Positions 28,401 to 37,221 of a stretch of DNA of 64,000 nt are shown piece by piece. Position numbers and translations under genes: made by a program. Origin of the DNA: Chitinophagales bacterium (lineage in GTDB: Bacteria > Bacteroidota > Bacteroidia > Chitinophagales > Chitinophagaceae); the NCBI GenBank assembly GCA_015655015.1, contig JAATFV010000247.1, positions 36,333 through 100,332 of the forward strand, written 5' to 3'. The notes under the pieces were generated by a model. That model did not search any database. It worked only from the letters and a program-made list of their open reading frames with translations, and was not told where the DNA came from. Within the stretch, counting starts at the first letter, position 1; each line of letters begins with the position of its first letter.

Positions 28401-28811
28401 TTAGCAACATTGACGGATTGGACCTCGAACTCCGACGAACGGATAAAAGATTATTCAGGAGCAGCTTTCTATCACCGTGTGTTTACCCTCTCTAAAACCG
28501 GAAAAGGGGAAAAGGTATTTCTTAATCTCGGCGCGGTAACAGCCCTGGCAAAAATAACGGTCAACGGGATAGAAACAGGGGGTGTTTGGACGGCTCCTTA
28601 CCGGGTGGATATTACCAGGGCGCTGAAGCCGGGTAAAAATGTTCTGGAGATTAAAGTGGTCAATACCTGGGTTAACCGCCTGATCGGGGACAGTAAATTA
28701 CCCCTCGAACAACGAAAAACCTGGACGGTCAATAATCCTTTCCATCCGCAAAGCCCCCTGGAACCTTCCGGGCTTTTAGGTCCTGTTACACTGGAAGTGA
28801 TTACATACTAA
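25353..28811 (+). CDS. Glycoside hydrolase, probable GH106 alpha-L-rhamnosidase
   Basis: The 1152-residue exported enzyme opens with a signal peptide and then the GH106-type catalytic fold: SVYWYWISDNISREGVIKDL, GINRAFIGNVALPEVPYG, IGIFNGPGWSQSGGPWV. It ends with a GH2-like sugar-binding beta-sandwich (about 990-1150: VFLNLGAVTALAKITVNG). GH106 enzymes release terminal alpha-L-rhamnose; its partner here is GH78. Residues around 938-955 are three tandem VSG(T/M)K(D/E/K) repeats linking the catalytic and C-terminal parts. The last six codons plus the stop are tandemly triplicated (28791-28853). GH106 is my best family assignment; other families sharing these domain types are possible. Confidence 0.8.
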   Translation: MTGRLSHKLNGKRISLRLLGAIRTLLAFSPGLLAGTGLQAQTGTVGYTGKSDIIQKTDNTWTAMQTGFIHIPDSIQISVYWYWISDNISREGVIKDLQAMKKVGINRAFIGNVALPEVPYGKVKLFSDEWWDILHTALKTASQLGIEIGIFNGPGWSQSGGPWVKPEQSMRYLTSSEIAIKGPLSLDTPLSKPGNDFQDVRVIAYPVDKDFNNDIRQQNPKVSLVPAIDHPEYLVDRNDSTWIGLKRQQLYTLDLSVSAPYTVRSLVIYPAHKAMRLKGELQVKNNDTYTTVKHFDIDRSNSELIVGFKPYGPAVISIPATTAKDFRVLFTDVSSNGGIAEIGLSSTPMVENYIEKTLAKMWQTPFPYWDAYQWAPQPVVDNTAAVIDPGKVIDISSHMSADGVLKWEVPAGDWIIERCGMLPTKVHNSPASPEGTGPETDKMSKQHIEAHFNAFLGEIMKRIPAEDRQTWKVAVEDSYETGGQNWSDQFITTFTKNYGYDPTPFIPVIGGKVVGSEDRSDRFLWDLRRLVADQVAYEYVGGLREICHRYGLTTWLENYGHWGFPGEFLQYGGQSDEVGGEFWSEGSLGNIENRAASSCAHIYGKNKVSAESFTCAGAPFSRYPALMKQRADRFFTEGINNTLLHVFIEQAADKAPGLNAPFGNEFNRLNTWFADMDIFLKYIKRCNFMLQQGKYVADVAYFISEDAPKMTGVQDPALPAGYSFDYINAEVIRTRLQVANGKLVLPDGMSYRILVLPKLATMRPELLEKIKSLVEQGAVVLGPGPSRSPSLQNYPAADQQLQALTTQLWGSDPVKIRRVGKGLVMNGMNLQEALDSLDILPDLAITETDHVTRADSALFIHRTLEAGDIYFISNQKTKSVEWSARFRVTRKVPELWDPVSGSIRLLPSYSEATGGASTSLQLRLAPLESAFILFRKEVSGTKDVSGMKEVSGMKKPPLPKVPQASGDRLTPNDPDSPLKKDTLNNNYPAPLRTIPVTGPWTVTFDSALRGPSHPVLLATLTDWTSNSDERIKDYSGAAFYHRVFTLSKTGKGEKVFLNLGAVTALAKITVNGIETGGVWTAPYRVDITRALKPGKNVLEIKVVNTWVNRLIGDSKLPLEQRKTWTVNNPFHPQSPLEPSGLLGPVTLEVITY
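28164..28217 (+). repeat. Three 18-bp tandem repeats inside the GH106 gene
   Basis: Units at 28164-28181, 28182-28199 and 28200-28217 each start GTATCCGG and encode V-S-G-T/M-K-D/E/K. They sit in the linker before the C-terminal beta-sandwich, so copy number could change linker length without breaking the frame. Confidence 0.85.
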
Positions 28812-28853
28812 CCGGAAGTGATTACATACTAACTGGAAGTGATTAAATATTAA
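28791..28853 (+). repeat. 21-bp tandem triplication containing the GH106 stop codon
   Basis: Units at 28791-28811, 28812-28832 and 28833-28853. The first is CTGGAAGTGATTACATACTA plus A and encodes L-E-V-I-T-Y-stop; the second differs at one base, the third at three or so. Because 21 is a multiple of three, each copy keeps the same frame and ends in TAA, so only the first stop is used. Confidence 0.9.
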
Positions 28854-28867
28854 GTGATTGATTTTCG

Positions 28868-29020
28868 GGCAAAACTTATTAAGTTCGTCCCGCATCTATC
28901 ACAGCGAGACCAATATTATAAAATCCCCATATGATCCGTCGTTTACTCCATACACTGAATTTTAAGAGAATTACCTTTTGCCTGGCAGCATCCGCCAGTA
29001 CCTTGCTCAGTTTTGCCGAT
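28868..29020 (+). repeat. Junction duplicated upstream of GH78, copy B (decayed DUF3823 end)
   Basis: The non-coding DNA at 28868-28930 resembles the end of the DUF3823 gene and continues into the GH78 start codon and signal-peptide codons, as in copy A at 25261. The encoded signal peptides share about half of 28 residues (RL, H.LN, KRI, TLL.F), whereas the mature enzymes are unrelated folds. Confidence 0.8.
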
Positions 29021-31702
29021 ACCAATTCCAACAGCAAAGCTGCCCATACCCCTTCCAACCATAAAGCGGCAGATATCCCCCCCCTGGCCAGGGCGTCCGA
29101 CCTGAAATGCGAATACCTCGTCAATCCACTGGGTATCGATTCCCGACATCCCAGGCTGTCCTGGAGGCTGGACGACCAGCGGCAAGGAGCCAGGCAAACA
29201 GCATATCAGCTGCTGGTAAGCACTGACTCTGCCGGTATAGATAAAGACGGTAACAATGAACACAGCCGGAACCTCACCTGGCAAACCCTCAAAACCACCT
29301 CCGACAGCAGCAGGATCATCTACCAGGGGCCCTCCCTGCAGCCCTTCACCCGGTACTATTGGCGCGTGGTGATCTGGGATGAGTTAGGCCGGAGTTTTCC
29401 CTCTTCCATCGCCAGTTTTGAAACCGGGCTCATGGATAAAGCCAACTGGAAAGGCAGCTGGATCAGCGATAACCGGGATATCAATTACAAACCAGCCCCC
29501 TATTTCAGAAATACTTTCACGATCGGTAAAAAAATAAAGACCGCCAGGGCTTACATCGCCGTGGCAGGCCTGTATGAGCTTTACATAAACGGCCAGAAGA
29601 CAGGCAACCACCGGCTGGACCCTCTCTATACCCGCTTTGACAGAAGGACTTTATATGTTACATACGATGTCACGGCGCAATTGCAAAACGGGAAAAATGC
29701 GATTGGCGTACTGCTGGGGAATGGCTGGTACAACCACCAATCCACCGCTGTATGGAATTTCCACCACGCACCCTGGCGTGGACGCCCGGCGTTTTGCCTC
29801 GACCTGCGTATTACCTATGATGACGGGACGACGGAAACGATTACTTCGGATAACCATTGGAAAACTGCATCCGGCCCGGTCATTTTCAATAGCATCTACA
29901 CGGCGGAACATTATGATGCCCGCCTGGAACAGCCGGCATGGAATACCGCCGGTTTTGAAGACAGCGCCTGGCACAAAGTCATATATCGTTCTGCTCCTTC
30001 CAATAATATCGTCTCGCAGACGGTAGTGCCCATACGCGATATAGAGACGATCCCTTCTGTAAATCTTAAAAAAATAGCGGATACCCTTTACCTGTTCGAT
30101 CTGGGAAGAAATATCTCCGGGGTGAGCCAGCTCACCGTAAAAGGCGAAGCAGGTACCGTACTCCGTCTGAAACATGCTGAAAAGCTGGATAAGAACGGCC
30201 GTGCCGACCAGTCGAATATCGACGTGCATTACAGACCAACGGATGACAAAGATCCCTATCAAACCGATATTTTCATTCTGAGCGGCAAAGGAGAAGAGAC
30301 GTTCAAACCATATTTTAACTATAAGGGTTTCCAGTATGTCGAAGTCAGCAGCGACAGACCAGTGAGCCTGACAAAAGAAAGCCTCACCGGTTATTTTATG
30401 CATAGCGACGTGGCAGCGGCGGGCAGCATTCATTCCTCCAGCAACACGCTGAATAAAATATGGCAGGCGACAAATAACTCCTATCTCTCCAACCTTTTCG
30501 GCTACCCGACCGACTGCCCCCAGCGGGAAAAAAATGGCTGGACAGGCGATGCACATATTGCCAGTGAGACCGGCCTGTATAATTTCGACGGGATCACTGT
30601 CTATGAAAAATGGATGGCGGATCATCGCGATGAACAACAGCCCAATGGGGTGCTGCCCTCGATCATTCCCACAGGCGGCTGGGGTTATGAATGGGGCAAT
30701 GGTCCGGACTGGACCAGCACGATCGCCCTCATCCCCTGGAATCTTTATCTTTTTTATGGGGACGCGAAGCCCCTGGCCGATAACTATGAAAATATCCGGC
30801 GTTATGTAGATCATATCGATGAGGGGTACCCCTCGGGGCTTACCACCTGGGGGCTTGGCGACTGGGTGCCGGTGAAATCCGTCTCTCCCGTAGAGCTGAC
30901 TTCTTCCATTTATTATTATACGGATGTCCGTATACTGGCCCGGGCCGCGGCCATCCTCCATAAACCGGCCGATGAATCAAAATACAGTGCGCTGGCCGGT
31001 AAGATCAAAAATGCGATCAACGCAAAATACTTAGACAGCAGCACCGGGATCTATGATAAAGGCTACCAGACCGAACTCAGCGTACCCTTATACTGGGGGA
31101 TTGTTCCCGAAGGGTTAAAAAGCAAGGTGGCGGCCAACTTAGCGGAACGGGTCAAAGCTGACAACTATCATCTCGATGCAGGGATCCTGGGGGCAAAGGC
31201 CCTGCTCAGCGCTCTGAGTGACAATGGATATGCGGATGTCGCCTACCGGGTAGCATCGCAGGAGACCTACCCTTCCTGGGGTTGGTGGATCGTGAACGGG
31301 GCCACCACCCTCTATGAGAACTGGAATATAGAGGCCAGATCGGACCTCTCTTTAAATCATATCATGTTCGGGGAGATCGGCGCCTGGTACTATAAAGGCA
31401 TTGGCGGAATCAAAGCAGATCCGCAGTTTCCCGGTTTTAAGAACGTGCTGCTGGAACCTAATTTTGTGACAGGCCTGGATCATTTTGAATCTGCTCATGA
31501 CGGGCCTTACGGGAAGATCGTTTCCAGCTGGTCGAGGAAAGGAACGGTGATCTCTTATACAGTTACCATTCCTGCCAATTCAAGTGCAACCATTCGCTGG
31601 CCGGCAATATCCGGGAAGAAAGTTTATAGCGATGGGCTAACGCCGGACTTGTCCAGGCCATTGCAGGTAAATGCAGGGAGTTATCAGTTTGAAATAAAAT
31701 AG
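28931..31702 (+). CDS. Glycoside hydrolase family 78 alpha-L-rhamnosidase
   Basis: The 923-residue exported enzyme has the full GH78 layout: an N-terminal Ig-like domain (about 55-160, LSWRLDDQRQGARQTAYQL), a beta-sandwich (about 175-350), the inverting (alpha/alpha)6 barrel (about 480-840) with the signature CPQREKNGWTGDAHI, and a C-terminal beta-domain. GH78 enzymes remove terminal alpha-L-rhamnose. Its signal peptide and upstream DNA are a diverged copy of those of GH106. It is the last gene of PUL 1 in this direction. Confidence 0.93.
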   Translation: MIRRLLHTLNFKRITFCLAASASTLLSFADTNSNSKAAHTPSNHKAADIPPLARASDLKCEYLVNPLGIDSRHPRLSWRLDDQRQGARQTAYQLLVSTDSAGIDKDGNNEHSRNLTWQTLKTTSDSSRIIYQGPSLQPFTRYYWRVVIWDELGRSFPSSIASFETGLMDKANWKGSWISDNRDINYKPAPYFRNTFTIGKKIKTARAYIAVAGLYELYINGQKTGNHRLDPLYTRFDRRTLYVTYDVTAQLQNGKNAIGVLLGNGWYNHQSTAVWNFHHAPWRGRPAFCLDLRITYDDGTTETITSDNHWKTASGPVIFNSIYTAEHYDARLEQPAWNTAGFEDSAWHKVIYRSAPSNNIVSQTVVPIRDIETIPSVNLKKIADTLYLFDLGRNISGVSQLTVKGEAGTVLRLKHAEKLDKNGRADQSNIDVHYRPTDDKDPYQTDIFILSGKGEETFKPYFNYKGFQYVEVSSDRPVSLTKESLTGYFMHSDVAAAGSIHSSSNTLNKIWQATNNSYLSNLFGYPTDCPQREKNGWTGDAHIASETGLYNFDGITVYEKWMADHRDEQQPNGVLPSIIPTGGWGYEWGNGPDWTSTIALIPWNLYLFYGDAKPLADNYENIRRYVDHIDEGYPSGLTTWGLGDWVPVKSVSPVELTSSIYYYTDVRILARAAAILHKPADESKYSALAGKIKNAINAKYLDSSTGIYDKGYQTELSVPLYWGIVPEGLKSKVAANLAERVKADNYHLDAGILGAKALLSALSDNGYADVAYRVASQETYPSWGWWIVNGATTLYENWNIEARSDLSLNHIMFGEIGAWYYKGIGGIKADPQFPGFKNVLLEPNFVTGLDHFESAHDGPYGKIVSSWSRKGTVISYTVTIPANSSATIRWPAISGKKVYSDGLTPDLSRPLQVNAGSYQFEIK

Positions 31703-31784
31703 CTTCACTGGAAAAAAATTCTGCCAGATCTTTGCTTCTCCTTCAGTAAGGCAGGTTCGGCGAAAAGAATAAATGAAATAATTG

Positions 31785-33116
31785 TCACGGAGTCTTCAGT
31801 ACCCTAACCGTCAACGGAGTTCTGTCATTCTTCATTAACCTGATAAAATAAATGCCGGCAGGCAGAGAGGCCGGCAGTTCACAACGGACGGCCGTCTTCC
31901 CGGCAGACAAAGGGATACTCCGGAGGACCTGTCCCATGCAATTGATCACCACCGCCGAGGTAATTATTTCATCCGGAGCGGTGGACACATATACAAAATT
32001 GGTGGCAGGATCCGGGAATACACGGGCCTGTCCGGGACGGGGAGGCCAGCCATCTCCCGAAGGAGGCAGCACTTTGGAATAGACGGCCCCGTCATCCCTG
32101 ATAGCCAGAACCCGGTAATACTTCCCGGCAGCAGCAGCCGGCAAGGTGAACCGGTAGCTGTTACCTGCTCCGGCCACGGCTGTATAAACCGTCGGAGTAA
32201 AATTGACTCCATCCTCCGCCCCCTCCAGTACCATGTGTTCCGCCGGTATGGCATCTCCGAGCGCTGCAGTGATCAAAAGGTCTCCTCCGGACAACTGTTC
32301 CTCCACATCGAGAAACCGAAGAGGCAGGAGAAATATCTGGTAGCTGTCGGCGACCGAACCGCACAAGCCATTGTCAACCGAACCCGGGGGCAGCATAGTG
32401 GCGCAGGAAGCAGTGGTGCAGGTATTGGCAGCGGGATGCGTTACCCAGGCGACGGGACCACCCGATATATCCCATCTTATCTGAGATCCGTCACCTAATG
32501 TGGACAGATACCCGCTGCCGGCGTAATTGGCCATAGCCCCCCGGGTCACGACATAAGAAGGCCCACCGCTGGTCTCCGTGAAGAACCCGGAGCTGCTTTG
32601 AAAAATAAAGGAGCTGCACATCTCGACAATAGAGCCCATGCCTAACTTGAACCAGGTATCGCTGATGATAGTGGACCAGGACCCGTGGATGACGAACATC
32701 CCATAGTCGTTCACCGTGAAATTGGTCTCTCCGGGATTAATGGCGCCCGAAAAATACAAGTACCCGTTACTGCAAACAGTCACATTGGAAATCACGGAGG
32801 CAGGAGCCGTAGCTTCACCGGTATATGAGTTGGCCATCAGCCGCCCTCCTCCATTGACGATAATGGATCCCATCTTGCCGACGGTCAGATCGCCGACTGT
32901 CACCGACCCGGACTGGATGATCAGCGTCCCATTGACGGTATAGGCCGTCGTGTTATTGATCGGGCCAGATACACAATAGGTGGTTCCCGCGGCGATAGTG
33001 CCTCCTGCCGGCAGAACATTGACGGCGCCCGAAGGGCAGCCCCCCGATCCGCACTGGGCAAAAAGGGAGGACTGAAAAAGAATGAGGGGCAAGAGAAGAA
33101 AGAAGTTCTTCTTCAT
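31785..33116 (-). CDS. Secreted protein with T9SS C-terminal sorting domain
   Basis: The 443-residue protein has a signal peptide (cleavage near LFAQ), a Gly/Thr/Ser-rich repetitive region with beta-strand periodicity (about 30-240), a beta-domain (about 260-350) and a C-terminal type A sorting signal (RVFPDPATNFVYVS, then a strand ending in RVLKTP). The type IX system exports such proteins and may anchor them on the cell surface. No enzyme motif is seen; it could be an adhesin-like or structural surface protein. It converges on the GH78 gene and is divergent from the sensor kinase gene, 256 nt away. Confidence 0.85.
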   Translation of the reverse strand: MKKNFFLLLPLILFQSSLFAQCGSGGCPSGAVNVLPAGGTIAAGTTYCVSGPINNTTAYTVNGTLIIQSGSVTVGDLTVGKMGSIIVNGGGRLMANSYTGEATAPASVISNVTVCSNGYLYFSGAINPGETNFTVNDYGMFVIHGSWSTIISDTWFKLGMGSIVEMCSSFIFQSSSGFFTETSGGPSYVVTRGAMANYAGSGYLSTLGDGSQIRWDISGGPVAWVTHPAANTCTTASCATMLPPGSVDNGLCGSVADSYQIFLLPLRFLDVEEQLSGGDLLITAALGDAIPAEHMVLEGAEDGVNFTPTVYTAVAGAGNSYRFTLPAAAAGKYYRVLAIRDDGAVYSKVLPPSGDGWPPRPGQARVFPDPATNFVYVSTAPDEIITSAVVINCMGQVLRSIPLSAGKTAVRCELPASLPAGIYFIRLMKNDRTPLTVRVLKTP

Positions 33117-33372
33117 AGGTTTGGCGATTGGGTTTAGTGGGGTTTTAGTAGGGTTTGGGCACTCAAGATAGAAGAAACTCTTAATAGATACAAGGCAGAG
33201 AGGACTGCATAATCTCTTGCCCGGGCGCTTGGCATGATTGAATTGATCAGTGTCGTCTATGGGATCAGAACCTGCGGTTTTCCCTTTATATCCGTATTCG
33301 CGGACAGCTTCGCAAATTTATTTTCAACCCCATAATTTCCGCGGGTTTAGCCAATAAGCGCTATTTTTAATC

Positions 33373-36300
33373 ATGGCACCCAGGCTTGTCGGATTTTTCA
33401 TTACTTTAACCATTTATTTGATTTTGTTGGGTGATCTGGCCGCCCAGACTCCCAATGTCAGCAGGATCGTAACGGTCAGAGATGGCCTGCCGCAATCGTA
33501 TGTAAGCGGTATTTTCCAGGATAGCAATGGGTTCCTCTGGATAGCTACCCTCAACGGGCTCGGCCGCTATGATGGACGGGGATTTACAAACTACCGCCAT
33601 ACATCCGCAGACACTTCCGGGCTCAGCGGAAATATCATCTTACATCTTTTTGATGCCGGCAAAAATGATCTGCTGCTATGTTATATGGATGGCAAGATGG
33701 ACCTGCTGAATACCATTACCGCAAAGGTGGTCCATTTATGGAAGAATAAGGGCTTCGAACTGCTGGTCTCCGAAACCAGCTACTTTAAAAGCCTCATACG
33801 CAACAGTCTGGGAATATGCTGGATGATGGCGGGCGACGGGGGCATCTACCGGATCGATCTGCCCCGAATGACTGTCAGGCATCTTTCCCCGGCCGATCTG
33901 AAACTTCCGGAGCCTGTTACCGGGATTAAGCTTCTGAAGGATGAGCTGGTGTTGATGACTCAAACGCATCTGTCTTTATGCGATAGTGCCGGTCAAATTA
34001 TCAAAAACACCCCATACCCCTTTAAAAGTATCCGGGCCTTCAATACTGAAGCCAGGAATATCCTTTCGTCGGATGTGAGGACGAACGGCGATTGGATCAT
34101 AAAGGATGCCACCGGGATAAAAATATGGAATCCCACGACCGGCTTCTTTTATCGGATACCACTCCCGGTACATGCACCGGGTAAACTGATTGCCCGGTTC
34201 GACCATGACGGCAATTATTTCTTTGAATATAACACCGGGATCTATATCCTGTCGAAAAATGATTCGCTGATCAGATGGTCACCGGCAAGCCCCGCCGTCA
34301 AAGGCATTCCCACCAGCATGTATATCGACCGGTCAGGCGTTCTGTGGGTCGGTACGAACGGCTATGGACTGAGGCAATACAATCTGACAAAAACCGGTAT
34401 GCAGGCTTACGAGAACAACAACTCCTTTGTCAGCGATATATTAGGTCATTACCATGTTTCAGCTACGCAGGTAGGAAGATCCTTTTTGGGGAGATCCGTT
34501 CCATATGCCAGTCGCAGCGCGACCTGGAAGGATACAGTCTGGATAGCGGATGTAAATACGCGAGGTTCCGATCTTCAATTGGCGCTTTTCATCAATGGCC
34601 GGCTTTCCGTAAGAACTTTTCGGGACGAGGATGCGGCTGCCCGAAAGGAAATACGAAGTTTCCGTTTTTTATCCTTTACGAAAGAAGGGGTTTTGTGGGG
34701 TATCGATCAACACTGCCGGCCGCTGAAATTCAATACCTGGAAAGGTAACTTCCAATCATTCCCCCCGATGGATCTCGACCCGGGCGAAGAAATAAACGGA
34801 ATGGTCCCGGATGGCGAGTCCGTTTTTTATATCAGCACCAATAAAAGTCTCATCCGGTGGGACGTGATCACAGAGAATACCGAAAAGCTTGTCTCCCTGC
34901 TGCCCAGCAAAGATTTGCTTAGTATCAGCAACGATCCCGATAATAAAGAGATCCTTTGGATCGGCACTTTATCCGACGGGCTGATCCGGCTGGACAAGAT
35001 CACCAAAAATACACAGGTATTCAGCATCGCCACTGGTCTTCCCAATAATACGATCTACTGTATCTTACCGGGGAACGACGGTTTGTTCTGGTGCAGCTCC
35101 AACAAGGGAATATTTGCGTTCAACCCAAAAAATCAGACGGTCCGGTCTTTTACCTCCCGGGATGGGTTGACCGATGATGAATTCAACAGGTATTACTACA
35201 TGGTTTTCCCGGACGGTAATCTTGCCTTTGGCGGCCCGTTGGGGTATACCTTGTTCAACCCCTCACAGCTACAGACGGACGAGTTTGATCCGCCCGTCGT
35301 TTTAACCGGGCTTAGTGTAACCAATCTGCCTCCTTTAAGTGATCCGCTATCTCTCGTCACGGAGCTATCCCTCCGGTCCGATCAGAATTTTATCACGGCG
35401 GAATTTGCCGCCATGCAATTTGATCTCCCGGAAAAGATCCAATACCGGCACATGTTGACCGGCTTTGACAAAAATTGGGTAATGACCGGAAATGACAATA
35501 AGGCGTCCTATACCGGTCTCCCTCCCGGCAGCTATACCCTACTGCTGAACGCGAGCAATACGAGCGGAAAATGGGGGAGCCGGATCCTTCGGCTGAAAAT
35601 TACTATCTCGCCGCCGTTCTGGAAGACCTGGTGGTTTTATACGGTGATAGCTGTCCTGGTGCTATTGGCCATTTATCTTTTTTTGAGTGTCCGGATCCGC
35701 AGCGTCAAAAGGGCCCATGCGCAAAAACTACAGTTCGAACGGGAGGCGGTAAAACTTCATGCCATGGCCTTGCGGGCGCGCATGAACCCTCATTTTATCT
35801 TTAATTGCCTGAACTCCATAAAGGCCCTTATCCAGGAAAAGCAGGATAAAAAGGCAATTAACTACCTGACCACTTTTGTCACGCTGATCCGCAAACAGCT
35901 CAACAATACCAATAACGAAATTTGCTTGCAGGATGAGCTGGAGACCTGCCGGCTGTACCTCGAGCTGGAGGTTATGCGTTTTGATGGCCGGATTGGCTGG
36001 GAAATCCATGTCGATGATGAATTGCTGGGGCAGACCCTTATTCCGCCGCTGACTTTGCAGCCGATTGTCGAGAATGCCGTTGTACATGGATTGCTGCCCC
36101 GGGAAGAGGGCGGGCAGATCCGTATCCGGGTTTATCGGGATGGGCCGTTTGTCTCCTGCGAAATAGAGGACAATGGTATAGGCCGTGACGCAGCGGCGGT
36201 ATACCAGCAGAAAAGCAGCCGCCTGCACCAGTCAAAAGGTTTACATTTATTGGAAGAGAGAATTACGGTGCATAACCGGCTCAATGGAGGTGTCAGCTCC

Positions 36301-36381
36301 CTGCAGACCACGGACCTTTTGGGTCCCGATGGCGCCTCTTTGGGAACACGGGTAATCATTCAATTTAATACTGAACTATGA
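33373..36381 (+). CDS. LytS-type sensor histidine kinase with Reg_prop beta-propeller
   Basis: The 1002-residue protein has a signal peptide, a periplasmic two-component-regulator-propeller region (about 25-640, with many DSNGFLWIAT/DRSGVLWVGTNGYG repeats), a Y_Y_Y domain (about 650-740, YRHMLTGFDKNW), one membrane helix (about 748-772) and a cytoplasmic His_kinase/ATPase part (RMNPHFIFNCLNSIKAL, His about 806; ATP-binding NAVVHG about 901). In Bacteroidota, propeller sensors often bind oligosaccharides. The response regulator gene overlaps it by 4 nt (ATGA). The signal is unknown, but the nearby rhamnose PUL makes a glycan signal plausible. Confidence 0.9.
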   Translation: MAPRLVGFFITLTIYLILLGDLAAQTPNVSRIVTVRDGLPQSYVSGIFQDSNGFLWIATLNGLGRYDGRGFTNYRHTSADTSGLSGNIILHLFDAGKNDLLLCYMDGKMDLLNTITAKVVHLWKNKGFELLVSETSYFKSLIRNSLGICWMMAGDGGIYRIDLPRMTVRHLSPADLKLPEPVTGIKLLKDELVLMTQTHLSLCDSAGQIIKNTPYPFKSIRAFNTEARNILSSDVRTNGDWIIKDATGIKIWNPTTGFFYRIPLPVHAPGKLIARFDHDGNYFFEYNTGIYILSKNDSLIRWSPASPAVKGIPTSMYIDRSGVLWVGTNGYGLRQYNLTKTGMQAYENNNSFVSDILGHYHVSATQVGRSFLGRSVPYASRSATWKDTVWIADVNTRGSDLQLALFINGRLSVRTFRDEDAAARKEIRSFRFLSFTKEGVLWGIDQHCRPLKFNTWKGNFQSFPPMDLDPGEEINGMVPDGESVFYISTNKSLIRWDVITENTEKLVSLLPSKDLLSISNDPDNKEILWIGTLSDGLIRLDKITKNTQVFSIATGLPNNTIYCILPGNDGLFWCSSNKGIFAFNPKNQTVRSFTSRDGLTDDEFNRYYYMVFPDGNLAFGGPLGYTLFNPSQLQTDEFDPPVVLTGLSVTNLPPLSDPLSLVTELSLRSDQNFITAEFAAMQFDLPEKIQYRHMLTGFDKNWVMTGNDNKASYTGLPPGSYTLLLNASNTSGKWGSRILRLKITISPPFWKTWWFYTVIAVLVLLAIYLFLSVRIRSVKRAHAQKLQFEREAVKLHAMALRARMNPHFIFNCLNSIKALIQEKQDKKAINYLTTFVTLIRKQLNNTNNEICLQDELETCRLYLELEVMRFDGRIGWEIHVDDELLGQTLIPPLTLQPIVENAVVHGLLPREEGGQIRIRVYRDGPFVSCEIEDNGIGRDAAAVYQQKSSRLHQSKGLHLLEERITVHNRLNGGVSSLQTTDLLGPDGASLGTRVIIQFNTEL

Positions 36382-37133
36382 TAGATGCCATACTGATCGA
36401 TGATGAAAAAAGCGCTCTTATTACGTTGAGGAACGACTTGCGGGCCTATTGCCCCCGGGTGAACATCCGGGGAGAATTTACAAAAGGCGCCGATGCGTTG
36501 GAGTTTATGACAGAGAAGGCGCCGGATGTGATCTTCCTGGATATAGATATGCCGTTGATGAACGGTTTTGATTTTGTTCGGGAGATGAAGCAGCCTGTCC
36601 TCCCGCAAATCATATTTGTCTCCGCCTACAGCGAATTTGCGATCAGGGCCTTTAAGGTAAGTGCGCTGGACTATCTGCTTAAACCCATTGTTCCTGCAGA
36701 ATTGCAGGCGGCCGTAGATAAAGTCATCTACCGGAATACGATGCTGTTTAACCAGCAGGTTCTTCTGAAGAACTTTATGGAGAACGGCTTTATGGAAGCA
36801 GGACCTACCGGTAAAATTGCGCTGCCTGTAAATGATGGATACCACCTGATCGATCCCGTTCATATCATCTACTGCAAGGCGGCCGGCGCCTATACCGAGA
36901 TTGTCCTGGACAACGAGAAGAGCTTTCTTATCTCCAAAAATCTCGGCCGTACCCAGGAGCTGATGCCGGCTGATTATTTCGAGCGGGTCCACCAGTCTTA
37001 CCTTGTAAATGTGCATCATATAAAAAAATTCAGAAAAGGCGAGTCGCCGGTGGCGGTGATGGCAAACGACGATATCATAAAAGTGTCACGGATGAATAAG
37101 GACCGGGTAGCGCAGCTACTGGGGATAAAATAG
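36378..37133 (+). CDS. LytTR-family response regulator
   Basis: The 251-residue protein has an N-terminal receiver domain (Asp8, Asp9 of ILIDDEKS; phospho-acceptor Asp55 in FLDIDMP; Lys102 in LLKPI) and a C-terminal LytTR DNA-binding domain (about 150-251, KAAGAYTEIVL, FERVHQSYLVN). It is translationally coupled to the propeller sensor upstream and is its partner. LytTR regulators bind paired direct repeats near promoters; the targets here are unknown. Confidence 0.94.
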   Translation: MIDAILIDDEKSALITLRNDLRAYCPRVNIRGEFTKGADALEFMTEKAPDVIFLDIDMPLMNGFDFVREMKQPVLPQIIFVSAYSEFAIRAFKVSALDYLLKPIVPAELQAAVDKVIYRNTMLFNQQVLLKNFMENGFMEAGPTGKIALPVNDGYHLIDPVHIIYCKAAGAYTEIVLDNEKSFLISKNLGRTQELMPADYFERVHQSYLVNVHHIKKFRKGESPVAVMANDDIIKVSRMNKDRVAQLLGIK

Positions 37134-37159
37134 GCAGCATTCCCGCCACATTTTACGAC

Positions 37160-37186
37160 AGAAGCCCCCGATCGACGGAGGCTTCT
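37160..37186. terminator. Likely shared terminator hairpin between convergent genes
   Basis: Arms AGAAGCCCCCG (37160-37170) and CGGAGGCTTCT (37176-37186) pair at 10 of 11 positions around ATCGA. It lies between the end of the response regulator (37133) and the end of the lipocalin gene (37222), so it could serve both. No T-run, so confidence is moderate. Confidence 0.5.
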
Positions 37187-37221
37187 GAACAAACCATAGG
37201 CTGATGCCTGTAGACCCTGGA

